From: JAJRTA01 sp965603125
GTDB lineage: Bacteria; Zixibacteria; MSB-5A5; GN15; FEB-12
Direction of reading: 5' to 3'
Length of the DNA: 64,000 bases
Assembly: GCA_965603125.1 (NCBI GenBank)
Contig: CBFDBU010000016.1
Span: forward strand, 1-64,000
Shown here: in pieces, positions 46,522-56,135 of the stretch
Layout of the letters: every line of letters begins with the position of its first letter
Numbering within the stretch: the stretch's first letter is position 1
The notes under the pieces: model-generated
Told to the model about the DNA's origin: nothing
The model's input: the letters and a program-made list of their open reading frames with translations, nothing else
Database searches by the model: none
Made by a program: the position numbers and the translations under genes

Positions 46522-49272
46522 TCAGGGTTTGCGCCCGGCGCTGACCAGAACGCAGGCGTCGGTGCGGAAATAGCGACTCATAACCCGGCGCACCGAATCG
46601 ACCGTTACCTCAGAGAGCGCTTTCAGGTAGCGGCTGTCATAGCCCGGGCTCCGACCGAGGTACTCATCGACAGCCAGATAGTAGGCTTGATTGATCCGGG
46701 AAAGTCTGGCCATACCCAGGCGTCCCCAGATATGATTGCGGGCGCTGGTGATTTCCGACTGGGTGGGGCCGTCCAGTTTGAGTTTTTCGATCTCGAGCGT
46801 TATGCCGTCTAAGGCCTTCTGGTAGTTGTCCGGAGCGGTGCTGATGACACTGTACTGCCAGCCGAAATCTTTGTCAAAAACGGCGCCGGCGCCGACCGAG
46901 TACGCCAACCCCTGCTTCTCACGCAGATTGAGATACAACCGGGTGGACAAAACCGATGAAGCCACGCTCAGAGCCGCCACATCATCGCTGGTTGCGCCGG
47001 GAAGAAGCGAACCGAGATACAGGCTGATCTGCTCGCTTTGAAGATCCCGGTGAGCGGTCCGGGTCTCGTGGATAGGCTCGGAACCGGCGACTCCCTGAGT
47101 CGGGGGATAGCCTGTGGCCATTCTCCCGAAAACGCGGTCGACCCATCTGCAGACGGTTGCTACCGGCTTGTTGGTAGCGATCGACAGGATCAGATTCCCG
47201 GGCGAATAGAAGCGGGCGTAGTGCTCGCGGAGGTCTTCGATCGTGATCGAGCCGAGAGACCGCGGTGTGCCGGAAATTGACCGGGCATAAGCGCCATCGC
47301 GAAACATCGTCTCATAGAAGAGGTTACGGGCGACCTTCCGGGGTGATCCCGCGTCTCGGCCGAGCATACCAAACATGGAACGACGGACGCTCTCCACTTC
47401 GACAGAGTCGAACGCCGGGTAAAGCAGCATTTCACTGAAAAGATGGAATCCCTTCTCGTCAAAGGCGTCGATAGTCTCAAACTTCAGGAATGAGAAGCGG
47501 CGCGTCGTGTAGCGATCATCGTAAGGAATCCAGGGATTGTCGTAGAGACTGACGTTGGCGCCGATCCCGGCCAGGTCGCGCGAAAGCTCGCGGGAGTCCC
47601 TGGTAGCCGTGCCCTTTTCAAGGCAGCGCTGAACGAAATCAGTGATGCCTTCCTTCCCGTCGGGTTCACTTGCTGTCCGGTTTCTACCCAGTACGTTCAT
47701 CGCGAACACGCGGCTGTCGGGACTGGACTTGATTATCAGCGTCAGGCCGTTTGTCAGTGTTTCGTAGTGGTACTCAGCCGGGTCCTTAAACTCGTAGTCA
47801 ACAGAATCCGTTTCGGGCCATTCGAGCGGGTGACCGACCGTGAGGTCGCGGGCGGCAAACTGAGCCGTGTCGAAATATGCAGCCACCTCCACTGCCGGCA
47901 TGGTGGGTGGTTCCCAGGGTGGGTTCGGCGAATCACCGACCGGCCTGACGATGGTGGCGACGTAGTCCGGTTCCGCCAACCACTTTCTCGCGGCCTGGCG
48001 GCATTGATCCCATGACACCCGGCTCAGACGATCGGGATAATTCTGAATGAAGTCCCAGCCCACTGACATCATCAGCGGCGCGATGATGAAGCTGTAGAAG
48101 TGAAGCTTCTCGGAGTAATAGATGTCGTCGCACCTGACGGTTGTCTTGATACCGGCTATCGTCTCCGGATCCGCCACGTGACTGCTGATGGCTTTGAGTT
48201 GGTCCAAGACTGTGGCAAGAATGCCGGTGCTGTTGCCGGATTCGTCAGTCAGAACCGATATCTCCATGCGGGTGAACTCCTCGCGGGTCGCCAGGCTGAC
48301 TCCTACTTCCGTGGCCAGGGGACTGTCCCCCGCCCTCAGGGCTTTCACCAGCGGCGAGACCCCGTCCATGGCCAGGTACTGGGTCAGCAGGTCAAACGGC
48401 AAATAGGTCGAATCCGTGAAATGTGGAGCGGCAATGGAGACATTGACATATGTCGACTTGACGTCGGCCAGAGTGTCAAACACCTCGGCGCCGACGAGCA
48501 CGCTCCCGGTGGTGCCGCCGATGGCGGTGGTATCAACCGAACTGGTGGCGGTACTGTCGGGGATGGTTCCGAATATGGACGCGAGCGTCTCGCGCATGGC
48601 ATCGGTTTTGAAGTCGCCTATCACCAGCGCCGTCATGTTGGAGGGGACGTAATAGCGTTTCCAGTAGTCGATAATCGCCTCCCGGGGGATGTTCTCGATG
48701 AAAGACTCGTACCCTAACACCGGCCGGCTGTAGCTGGTACCCCCATACGCCCTGTTTGTGAAGAACCCCTCGGCGGCGGCCCCGGGTGAATCGGCCGATT
48801 GTCTGATTTCCTCAATCACCACCTTCCGCTCTTTGGCCAGCTCCTCCTCGGGGAAAACCGAATTGAACAACATGTCCGCCTGCACCGTAAGCCCGTACTC
48901 GATGTACTGACCTGGCATCAGAACCAGATAAGCGGTCAGGTCCTTACGTGTGAAGGCGTTGATGTATCCCCCAAGGTCACGGATCGACAGGTCCAGTTCC
49001 TTACGGGTCAGGCTAACGGTGCCGTCAAAAAGAAGGTGCTCCAGGAAATGGGTGAGGCCGTTCTCATACCTGGATTCGTACTTGCTACCCGACCTGACAA
49101 AGATAACGCTGGCGATCATGGGGGAACTGTGGTTCTCCTTCAGGATGAACTCCATCCCGTTGGTCAATCGGTAGGTCTGTGTTTGAGCCGGTGTGCAGAG
49201 GGGCAGAAGGAGGCACAGAAGGATGCAGCACAACGCCACCTTGACCGGCGATGGAATCACTCTACTAATCAT
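46522..49272 (-). CDS. Secreted M16-family zinc metallopeptidase (pitrilysin-like, two-repeat)
   Basis: This is a 916-residue protein with a signal peptide (KVALCCILLCLLLPLC, cleaved near residue 29). The first M16 domain holds the inverted zinc motif HFLEH (His75, Glu78, His79), with a downstream EEIRQ helix for the third ligand. The second half (from ~500) repeats the fold (NGLTLIIKSSPDSRVFAMNV) without the zinc motif, as in PqqL/YmxG-like enzymes, and ends in LREKQGLAYSVGAGAV. The ATG at 49272 has GGGAGAA upstream. A frame further upstream to 49326 is less likely. It probably degrades peptides outside the cytoplasm. Confidence 0.9.
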   Translation of the reverse strand: MISRVIPSPVKVALCCILLCLLLPLCTPAQTQTYRLTNGMEFILKENHSSPMIASVIFVRSGSKYESRYENGLTHFLEHLLFDGTVSLTRKELDLSIRDLGGYINAFTRKDLTAYLVLMPGQYIEYGLTVQADMLFNSVFPEEELAKERKVVIEEIRQSADSPGAAAEGFFTNRAYGGTSYSRPVLGYESFIENIPREAIIDYWKRYYVPSNMTALVIGDFKTDAMRETLASIFGTIPDSTATSSVDTTAIGGTTGSVLVGAEVFDTLADVKSTYVNVSIAAPHFTDSTYLPFDLLTQYLAMDGVSPLVKALRAGDSPLATEVGVSLATREEFTRMEISVLTDESGNSTGILATVLDQLKAISSHVADPETIAGIKTTVRCDDIYYSEKLHFYSFIIAPLMMSVGWDFIQNYPDRLSRVSWDQCRQAARKWLAEPDYVATIVRPVGDSPNPPWEPPTMPAVEVAAYFDTAQFAARDLTVGHPLEWPETDSVDYEFKDPAEYHYETLTNGLTLIIKSSPDSRVFAMNVLGRNRTASEPDGKEGITDFVQRCLEKGTATRDSRELSRDLAGIGANVSLYDNPWIPYDDRYTTRRFSFLKFETIDAFDEKGFHLFSEMLLYPAFDSVEVESVRRSMFGMLGRDAGSPRKVARNLFYETMFRDGAYARSISGTPRSLGSITIEDLREHYARFYSPGNLILSIATNKPVATVCRWVDRVFGRMATGYPPTQGVAGSEPIHETRTAHRDLQSEQISLYLGSLLPGATSDDVAALSVASSVLSTRLYLNLREKQGLAYSVGAGAVFDKDFGWQYSVISTAPDNYQKALDGITLEIEKLKLDGPTQSEITSARNHIWGRLGMARLSRINQAYYLAVDEYLGRSPGYDSRYLKALSEVTVDSVRRVMSRYFRTDACVLVSAGRKP

Positions 49273-49340
49273 GATTTTCTCCCAGCGAAAAACCGACCTG
49301 GACAGCTTAAGTCCTTTGCTATTCAATACGATACAAGTCT

Positions 49341-49369
49341 ATGTTATGGAACCTGTAGCTCAAAGTCAA
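49341..49369 (-). promoter_or_regulatory. Promoter of the M16 peptidase gene
   Basis: On the minus strand, TTGACT (49369-49364) and TAACAT (49346-49341) are 17 bases apart. It lies back to back with a plus-strand promoter that starts 20 bases away. Confidence 0.5.
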
Positions 49370-49388
49370 CCTCGAGTTGAAAAGGGGA

Positions 49389-49416
49389 TTGACTTGGACT
49401 CGACATGATGTATATT
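49389..49416 (+). promoter_or_regulatory. Promoter facing the secDF genes
   Basis: TTGACT at 49389-49394 and TATATT at 49411-49416 are separated by 16 bases. It precedes the small frame at 49431 and may drive secDF as well. Confidence 0.55.
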
Positions 49417-49430
49417 CGCCCCACTTGGTT

Positions 49431-49871
49431 ATGGAAAGAAGGACTCCAAAGACAGCAGATTCAGGTCGCCCGACCGCCGCGGTTCTGACAATGACCGCTG
49501 TGGTCATGCTGATCGTCAGCGGGGCTGACCGGGCGTCAGTTCTCTGCTGCGGTAGCCTGGATGATCCCACATCCGTCATGGCCGGGATTGATTCCCGGCA
49601 GCCGAGCCCGACCGGGGAACTCCCCGAGAACATGGTGCCCACCGGCAAGACGGGTACCGGGCCGACGATTTCTTTCCTGGCTCCGGCTGTTCTCAAGACA
49701 GACAGCAATAACGGTCGGGCGAAAATTGCCGGTTGCGTATCGACCGAGAGCCGTTGTCTGCCGCTGTCGACTGGGAGTAGGGGCTTCATCTTGGCTACCT
49801 CCTGGCTGATTGACTCCGACTTAGGTCGGCAGTTCACCCTGGTCGGAGCTCGACCATCGGGCACCAGTTAG
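49431..49871 (+). CDS. Possible small secreted protein upstream of secD
   Basis: This 146-codon frame begins 15 bases after a good -10 box. Its N-terminus is basic then hydrophobic (PTAAVLTMTAVVMLIVSGAD), like a signal peptide. The rest is rich in Ser, Gly and Thr, with a CCGS motif, and has no recognised domain. There is no clear ribosome site, and a long frame also exists on the opposite strand. It could be noncoding leader DNA of secD. Confidence 0.35.
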   Translation: MERRTPKTADSGRPTAAVLTMTAVVMLIVSGADRASVLCCGSLDDPTSVMAGIDSRQPSPTGELPENMVPTGKTGTGPTISFLAPAVLKTDSNNGRAKIAGCVSTESRCLPLSTGSRGFILATSWLIDSDLGRQFTLVGARPSGTS

Positions 49872-49974
49872 CCGGGTTCCCCACTACCCGTCGGTTCCAG
49901 CCGGCGGCATCTTCGTCTTTTGACCAGACAAAGAAATTAGTTGTATTGGACCATATTACTGGAGAGGTTCCTAC

Positions 49975-51717
49975 ATGTCCAAAAAGAATTGGCGCGTTAT
50001 TCTCACGGGAGTGCTGATTATCCTGGCCTTCATCGCCCTGTGGGACACATACAAACTGTGGACTATGAGTGATACCGAGGTGCAGGCCATGCAGGATGAT
50101 GACCCCGGCGCTCTGTTGCACCTGCAACAGGAAGCCATCCGGCTGGGGCTAGATCTGCAGGGAGGCATTCACGTTGTTCTCAGAGTAAAACTTGAGGAAC
50201 TGGACAAGGGTGCTCAGACCGACGCCGTAGACCGGGCCATGCAGATCATACGCAACCGCGTCGACGGCCTGGGAGTTGCCGAACCGACAATCGTCAAGCA
50301 GGGCAACGAGCGCATTATCGTCGATTTGCCCGGATACACCGACGCCGACCGCGCCGAGGAGCTGATCGGCCAGACGGCCCTGCTGCAGTTCAAGCTGCTG
50401 GAGACCGCGGACAACGGCAACCTGATTCTGAGTCGGCTCGATTCGGTGATCGCTGAGTACGAAGCGGCCAGACGCGGCGAAGTCTCCGATACGGCGGGAG
50501 TGGCCGAAGCAGACTCCGCCGGCATGTTCGATCTGCTGGCCGAATCGGAGGCTTCGGACCAGACAACGAGTTCCGACCTGATGGCCGAACTGCTGGGTGA
50601 CAGCGTCGTGGATACCGCCGACCTGTTCGGATTCGACGAAGAGCTTGGACTTAACGAGGATGAGTATCCCCTGACCTCCCGCCTGGAGCTTGCCTTTTCC
50701 AGTAGCAAGGGGGTCGGCTGGCCCAGTTTTGCCGTGGCCAAGAAAGACCGGGAGCGGATCGATCGCTGGCTGTCGTTACCGGAGGCTGCCAGGGTTATTC
50801 CTATCGATGTTCAGTTTGCCTGGGGAACCCGGACGGAAGTAAGGAACTCCCGGGAAGTCTACTACCTGTACCTGTTGAAACGGAAAGTACAGTTCCTGGG
50901 CAAATATCTCGAGAATATCAGCCTGCGTCGCGATCCGATGAGCGGCTTCGTGGTGAACTTCAGTCTCTCCGGCGACGGCGCGGCTCGCTTCGCCCAGTTG
51001 ACCGGAGCCAATATCGACAAGCCCCTGGCCATCGTGCTCGACGACAAAGTGGAATCGGCGCCGTTCATTAACTCCAAGATTCGTCGTCAGGGTCAGATCA
51101 GTATGGGTTCCTCGGCGAAAATTGACGATGCCCGCAACATGGAGATCGTTCTCAAGGCGGGCGCTCTCCCGGCTCCCGTGGAGATCATCGAGAAGAATGT
51201 CGTCGGGGCTTCGATGGGCGCCGACTCCATCCGCAAGGGTTTTTCTGCGGCTGTTTTGGGACTTTCCCTGGTCTTGCTGTTCATCGGTCTCTACTACCGC
51301 CTGTCGGGCGTTATTGCCGACGTCGGCCTGTTGTTCAACATATTCTTCCTGATGGCGGTTATGTCCGCCCTGGGCTATACTCTGACGATGCCGGGGATCG
51401 CGGGCATCATCCTTACGATCGGCATGTCGGTGGACTCGAACATCCTGATCTTTGAGCGTATTCGAGAAGAGTTGCGCACCGGCAAGACGGTGCGGGCCTC
51501 AATCGACGCCGGTTACGACCGGGCCTTTGTGGCCATCTTCGACTCTCACGTTACAACGCTGATTACCGCCGGTGCCCTGTTCCTGTTTGGGTCCGGGCCC
51601 ATCAAGGGGTTTGCCGTAACCCTGTTCTATGGTATCGTCATTTCGCTGTACACCGCGTTCGTGATCACCAAGCAGGTCTTTGACTTCCGCAAAGGTTATC
51701 GCACGTTGAGCATCTAA
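49975..51717 (+). CDS. secD: Protein translocase subunit SecD
   Basis: SecD uses the proton gradient to pull proteins across the inner membrane. The 580-residue protein has one N-terminal helix, the signature LGLDLQGGIHVVL, and the first periplasmic domain (DRAMQIIRNRVDGLGVAEPT). It carries an extra acidic segment at ~160-225, and five C-terminal membrane helices with GMSVDSNILIFERIREELR. A ribosome site (GGAGAGG) precedes the ATG. No yajC is present upstream. SecF follows after 18 bases. Confidence 0.95.
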   Translation: MSKKNWRVILTGVLIILAFIALWDTYKLWTMSDTEVQAMQDDDPGALLHLQQEAIRLGLDLQGGIHVVLRVKLEELDKGAQTDAVDRAMQIIRNRVDGLGVAEPTIVKQGNERIIVDLPGYTDADRAEELIGQTALLQFKLLETADNGNLILSRLDSVIAEYEAARRGEVSDTAGVAEADSAGMFDLLAESEASDQTTSSDLMAELLGDSVVDTADLFGFDEELGLNEDEYPLTSRLELAFSSSKGVGWPSFAVAKKDRERIDRWLSLPEAARVIPIDVQFAWGTRTEVRNSREVYYLYLLKRKVQFLGKYLENISLRRDPMSGFVVNFSLSGDGAARFAQLTGANIDKPLAIVLDDKVESAPFINSKIRRQGQISMGSSAKIDDARNMEIVLKAGALPAPVEIIEKNVVGASMGADSIRKGFSAAVLGLSLVLLFIGLYYRLSGVIADVGLLFNIFFLMAVMSALGYTLTMPGIAGIILTIGMSVDSNILIFERIREELRTGKTVRASIDAGYDRAFVAIFDSHVTTLITAGALFLFGSGPIKGFAVTLFYGIVISLYTAFVITKQVFDFRKGYRTLSI

Positions 51718-51735
51718 CGGAGAGGAACTGAAGAT

Positions 51736-52662
51736 ATGTTCAGACTAATTGGTGAAACACACATAGACTTCATCGGCGCCCGCAAGATAGCCTCCGTGCT
51801 GTCCGTAGGTCTCGTTGCGCTGGGTATCTTTGCCTTAGTTATGGTCGTTACGGGCGAGGCCAACCTGGGCATTGATTTCGCGGGCGGCAACATGATCATT
51901 GGCTCCTTCGAGCAGCCGGTGTTGATTGAGGATCTCCGGGCGGCCACTGCGGGCGAGTTTCCGGACGCGCAGATAACCGAGTTGAAGGACTTCGAGAAAC
52001 CGAACGCTTTCATCATAAAAGTAAAGCGCCCGGAGACCGAGGCCGCGGGAAGAGAGACGTCGCTGAGACTCAAATCCACCATTGCGGAGTCATTCGAGGG
52101 TAACCCCTTCACGGTCGTTTCCGAGCACATTATCGGCCCGGCTGTGGGCCAGACCCTTCGCAGCGATGCTCAGAAAGCAGTGCTGTTGTCCCTGTGCTGT
52201 ATCGTTCTATACATCTGGGTCCGCTTTGATTTCCGCTCCGGGATTGCCGCCACCATTGCGACCCTCCACGACGTTCTGGCCGTTCTTGGAATCACCTACA
52301 TTATGGGCCTGGAGTTCGACCTGCTGATCGTGACTGCTCTTCTGACCCTGGCCGGGTATTCGCTGACCGACACGGTCGTGGTCTTCGACCGCATACGCGA
52401 GAACCTGAAGCGTTTCCGCACCAGGGGCGAGTTCGCCACCGCGGTCAACTCCTCAATCAACGAGGTCCTCTCGCGGACGATCAACACATCGCTGACCACT
52501 CTCCTGGTGGTGGGTACGCTGTTCTTCCTCGGCGGCGAAGTCGTGCACAACTTCTCGCTGGCGCTGATATTGGGTATCCTGATCGGCACCTACAGTTCGG
52601 TCTTTGTCGCCAGCCCCATTGTCGTGGAGTGGGAGGCAAGAAAGCCCAGTCGGTTCAAGTAG
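51736..52662 (+). CDS. secF: Protein translocase subunit SecF
   Basis: SecF pairs with SecD. The 308-residue protein has the N-terminal helix, LGIDFAGGNMIIGSF, a periplasmic domain, and five C-terminal helices. These include LTLAGYSLTDTVVVFDRIRE with the functional Asp region, and SRTINTSLTTLLVVGTLFFL. The length is normal and it ends the secDF operon. Confidence 0.95.
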   Translation: MFRLIGETHIDFIGARKIASVLSVGLVALGIFALVMVVTGEANLGIDFAGGNMIIGSFEQPVLIEDLRAATAGEFPDAQITELKDFEKPNAFIIKVKRPETEAAGRETSLRLKSTIAESFEGNPFTVVSEHIIGPAVGQTLRSDAQKAVLLSLCCIVLYIWVRFDFRSGIAATIATLHDVLAVLGITYIMGLEFDLLIVTALLTLAGYSLTDTVVVFDRIRENLKRFRTRGEFATAVNSSINEVLSRTINTSLTTLLVVGTLFFLGGEVVHNFSLALILGILIGTYSSVFVASPIVVEWEARKPSRFK

Positions 52663-52808
52663 CTTTCGACAAAGGTTGTCCGCCGGACTTGATACCCTCA
52701 ATTTTGCCAGGCAGGCTGTACCTGCCGGCCCGGCTTCACCGTTGACTATCGCCTATGGCTCCAGGCAGCGGCCGCATTGACTGCGGCGCCCATACTGCCC
52801 CAGGCCGA

Positions 52809-52837
52809 TTGACATTACCGCCGCGATCTGTTATCGT
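52809..52837 (+). promoter_or_regulatory. Promoter of the tyrosine phenol-lyase gene
   Basis: TTGACA at 52809-52814 and TATCGT at 52832-52837 are spaced by 17 bases. Transcription would begin about 50 bases before the chosen ATG. Confidence 0.5.
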
Positions 52838-52893
52838 ACCCCTCGAAACTGAACCGAGTGACATTCACATTGCAAATCGGAGTCTACCGTAAT

Positions 52894-54297
52894 ATGGAGC
52901 CTGTGAATATGAAAGCACCCCGCAAGAAGTCCTGGGCTGAACCGTTCAAGATCAAGATGGTCGAACTGATCAAGATGACCAGCTACGAGGAACGTCTCAA
53001 GGCGATCAGGGAAGCCGGCTACAACACTTTTCTGCTTCGGTCGAAAGACGTGTATATCGACCTGCTGACCGATTCCGGCACCTCGGCCATGTCCGACCGC
53101 CAGTGGTCGGGGCTTATGATGGGCGATGAAGCCTACGCCGGCTCGCGTAACTTCTACCACCTGCGCGACGCCGTCGAGGAATACTACAGCTACAAGTACA
53201 CTGTCCCCACTCACCAGGGACGTGGCGCGGAACACATTCTCTCCCAGCTTCTGATCAAGGAAGGCGACCGCATACCGGGCAATATGTACTTCACTACTAC
53301 CCGGCTGCACCAGGAGCTGGCCGGGGGAGTGTTTGTCGATGTCATCATCGATGAGGCCCACGACCCGGCCAACGAACACCCGTTCAAGGGAAACGTCGAT
53401 TTCAACAAGCTGGATGCGCTGGTCAATGAGATCGGGGCCGATCGAATCCCCTACGTCTGTATAGCGACCGCCGTCAACATGGCCGGGGGCCAGCCGATAT
53501 CGCTTGAGAACCTGAGGAAGCTCCGGCAGTGGTGCGATAAACACAAGATCACGTTCGTTCACGACATGACCCGCGTAGCGGAGAACGCCTATTTCATCAA
53601 GGACCGCGAGCCCGGCTGCGCCGACATGTCGATCGCCGAGATCGTCTATGAGATATGCTCCCTGACGGATATCGCCACGATGTCGGCCAAGAAAGACGCC
53701 ATGGTGAATATCGGCGGTTTCCTGGCTATGAATGACAAGGACCTCTATGACCGGGCCTGCAACATGGTGGTCGTGTATGAGGGTCTGCATACTTATGGCG
53801 GTATGGCCGGGCGTGACATGGAAGCACTGGCTATCGGCATCACCGAATCGGTGGATTACGACCACATCAGGGCGCGCGTGGGCCAGGTGCTCTATCTCGG
53901 CGACAGGCTGATCGAGGCGGGCGTGCCTATCGTGCGGCCGGTCGGGGGCCACGCCGTGTTTCTGGACGCCCGCAATATCCTCTCGCACATTCCGCAGGAG
54001 CAATTCCCGGCGCAGGCGCTGGCGGCGGCCGTATATGTACAGTCGGGAGTGCGTTCCATGGAACGCGGCGCCGTTTCGGCCGGACGCGACAAGGAAACCG
54101 GCGAGAACTACATGCCCAAGCTGGAGTTGGTGCGGCTCACGATCCCGCGCCGCGTCTACACCCAGGCTCACATGGACGTCACAGCCGAGAGTGTTATCGA
54201 GGTCCACGAGAACGCCGACAAGGTGAAAGGTCTCCGCTTTACCTACGAGCCTGACGTGCTGCGCTTCTTTCAGGGACGGTTTGAAGAGCTGGGGTAG
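52894..54297 (+). CDS. tpl: Tyrosine phenol-lyase (beta-tyrosinase)
   Basis: This PLP enzyme splits tyrosine into phenol, pyruvate and ammonia. The 467-residue protein follows the TPL/tryptophanase family throughout (YIDLLTDSGTSAMSD, VPTHQGRGAEH). The residues that separate the two enzymes favour TPL: Thr134 in NMYFTTTRLHQE (Asp in tryptophanase) and Arg391 in GVRSMERGAVSAGR (a hydrophobic residue in tryptophanase). The PLP Lys is Lys267 in MSAKKDAMVNIGG. The ATG at 52894 is used. ATG 52909 with a weak ribosome site is an alternative. The residue numbers keep a constant +10 offset from the Citrobacter enzyme, as far as I recall its numbering. Confidence 0.9.
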   Translation: MEPVNMKAPRKKSWAEPFKIKMVELIKMTSYEERLKAIREAGYNTFLLRSKDVYIDLLTDSGTSAMSDRQWSGLMMGDEAYAGSRNFYHLRDAVEEYYSYKYTVPTHQGRGAEHILSQLLIKEGDRIPGNMYFTTTRLHQELAGGVFVDVIIDEAHDPANEHPFKGNVDFNKLDALVNEIGADRIPYVCIATAVNMAGGQPISLENLRKLRQWCDKHKITFVHDMTRVAENAYFIKDREPGCADMSIAEIVYEICSLTDIATMSAKKDAMVNIGGFLAMNDKDLYDRACNMVVVYEGLHTYGGMAGRDMEALAIGITESVDYDHIRARVGQVLYLGDRLIEAGVPIVRPVGGHAVFLDARNILSHIPQEQFPAQALAAAVYVQSGVRSMERGAVSAGRDKETGENYMPKLELVRLTIPRRVYTQAHMDVTAESVIEVHENADKVKGLRFTYEPDVLRFFQGRFEELG

Positions 54298-54336
54298 GCG
54301 AGACTACCCGCCGATGCTCGCGGCACAAGGGACGGT

Positions 54337-54365
54337 TTGACTTGATCCCGGCTGCTCCGTATATT
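54337..54365 (+). promoter_or_regulatory. Promoter of urocanate hydratase gene
   Basis: TTGACT at 54337-54342 and TATATT at 54360-54365 are spaced by 17 bases. The predicted start (~54372) lies two bases before an in-frame ATG at 54374 and ~20 before the chosen ATG at 54392. Confidence 0.6.
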
Positions 54366-54391
54366 CCTCTAACATGCGAAGGAGTCTGCCG

Positions 54392-56047
54392 ATGAAACCC
54401 AGGAAAGTCAAAGCCGCACACGGGCTGAAGCTGTCGTGCGAGGGGTGGCACCAGGAGGCCGCCCTGCGAATGCTCAACAACAACCTTGACCCGGAAGTCG
54501 CCGAGAAACCGGCGGAACTGATAGTCTATGGCGGCAGTGGTAAGGCCGCCCGCAACTGGGATGCGTACGCCGCCATTGTCAAGTCGCTGAAGTCACTGAA
54601 AAACGATGAGACCCTGCTCGTACAGTCCGGCAAGCCAGTGGGTGTATTCCAGACCCACGATTACGCCCCGCGGGTCCTGATCGCCAACTCGCATCTGGTG
54701 CCGCGCTGGGCCACCTGGGAAAAGTTCCGGCAACTGGACAAGTTAGGGCTGATCATGTTCGGTCAGATGACCGCCGGAAGTTGGATATATATCGGAGCCC
54801 AGGGGATAATTCAGGGAACGTACGAGACTCTTGCGGCGATCGGCGACCAGCACTTCGGCGGCGATTTGAGCGGCAGGTGGGTTCTCACCGGAGGCATGGG
54901 CGGCATGGGCGGCGCCCAGCCCATGGCCGGTACGATGGCAGGCGCTTCGATCCTGGTGGTGGAGGTCGATGAAGCCCGCATCAACCGCCGTGTCAGGATC
55001 GGCTTCTGCGATGTCAAGGTGAAGACGCTGGACAAGGCCTTAAAGCTCATCAAGGAGCACGTTCAATCCCGCAAGCCGATCTCGGTCGGTCTCGTGGGAA
55101 ACTGCGCCGAGGTTTTCCCGGAGATATTCCGGCGCGGCATCGTCCCCGATATCGTCACCGACCAAACCTCAGCCCACGACGAACTCAACGGCTATATTCC
55201 CGAGGGTTTGAGCATCGCCGAGGCCAACCGTTTGCGCAAGAAAGACCCCCAGGGCTACATCGAGCGCGCCTACCAGTCAATGGTCAAACACTGTGACGCC
55301 ATGACCAGGTTCCAGAAGGCCGGCTCGGTCGTGTTCGATTACGGCAACAACCTGCGCGGACAGGCGCAGACCGGCGGCCTGAGAAACGCTTTCGCCTATC
55401 CGGGGTTTGTGCCCGCGTACGTGCGGCCCCTGTTCTGCGAAGGAAGAGGGCCGTTCCGCTGGGCGGCGCTCTCGGGAAACCCGAATGACATCGCGGTGAC
55501 CGATGAAATCGTCCTGAAGACTTTCAAGAACAACCGGCCTTTAGTCCGCTGGATAAAGATGGCCCGCGAGAAAATCCCCTACCAGGGTTTGCCTGCCCGC
55601 ATCTGCTGGCTCGGCTATGGTGAGCGCGCCAAGTTCGCGGATATTATGAACAGCTACATCAAGCGCGGAAAGATATCAGCCCCCATTGTGATCGGCCGCG
55701 ACCATCTCGATTGCGGCTCGGTAGCTTCGCCTTACCGCGAAACGGAAGATATGCTGGACGGCTCCGACGCTATCGCGGACTGGCCGCTGCTCAACGGCAT
55801 GCTCAACGCTGTCTCCGGCGCAAGCTGGGTCTCGATCCACCATGGCGGCGGTGTGGGGATCGGTAACGCCATCCATGCCGGGCAAGTGATTGTCGCCGAC
55901 GGCACCAAGGAAATGGCCGTCCGGCTCAACCGTGTGCTGACCAACGACCCCGGGACAGGCATCGCGCGCCACGTCGACGCCGGTTACCCCGATGCGATCA
56001 CGTTCGCAAAGAAGCACAAAGTAAAGATACCGATGATGAAGAAGTAG
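54392..56047 (+). CDS. hutU: Urocanate hydratase
   Basis: HutU converts urocanate to imidazolone propionate in histidine breakdown, using tightly bound NAD+. The 551-residue protein shows LIVYGGSGKAARNWDAY, MTAGSWIYIGAQGIIQGTYE, the NAD loop GGMGGMGGAQPMAG, TDQTSAHDELNGYIPEG, and the active-site GLPARICWLGYGER with its Cys. The ATG at 54392 has AAGGAG seven bases upstream. ATG 54374 would add six residues. No hutH, hutI or hutG is adjacent, so the rest of the pathway must lie elsewhere. Confidence 0.95.
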   Translation: MKPRKVKAAHGLKLSCEGWHQEAALRMLNNNLDPEVAEKPAELIVYGGSGKAARNWDAYAAIVKSLKSLKNDETLLVQSGKPVGVFQTHDYAPRVLIANSHLVPRWATWEKFRQLDKLGLIMFGQMTAGSWIYIGAQGIIQGTYETLAAIGDQHFGGDLSGRWVLTGGMGGMGGAQPMAGTMAGASILVVEVDEARINRRVRIGFCDVKVKTLDKALKLIKEHVQSRKPISVGLVGNCAEVFPEIFRRGIVPDIVTDQTSAHDELNGYIPEGLSIAEANRLRKKDPQGYIERAYQSMVKHCDAMTRFQKAGSVVFDYGNNLRGQAQTGGLRNAFAYPGFVPAYVRPLFCEGRGPFRWAALSGNPNDIAVTDEIVLKTFKNNRPLVRWIKMAREKIPYQGLPARICWLGYGERAKFADIMNSYIKRGKISAPIVIGRDHLDCGSVASPYRETEDMLDGSDAIADWPLLNGMLNAVSGASWVSIHHGGGVGIGNAIHAGQVIVADGTKEMAVRLNRVLTNDPGTGIARHVDAGYPDAITFAKKHKVKIPMMKK

Positions 56048-56135
56048 GTGGTGTGTCGATTTTTTATGAGGGGGTGAGCGGTGAAAGCTGCCCTGGAGAT
56101 CGGCGGAGTCGCCTTTTTCCCTGGGTGCGTGGGAG

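Noticed and set aside
52831..54207. 458-codon minus-strand frame opposite tpl
   Set aside because: Tyrosine phenol-lyase is unambiguous on the plus strand. The antisense frame has no domain and an unnatural His/Arg/Val-rich composition.
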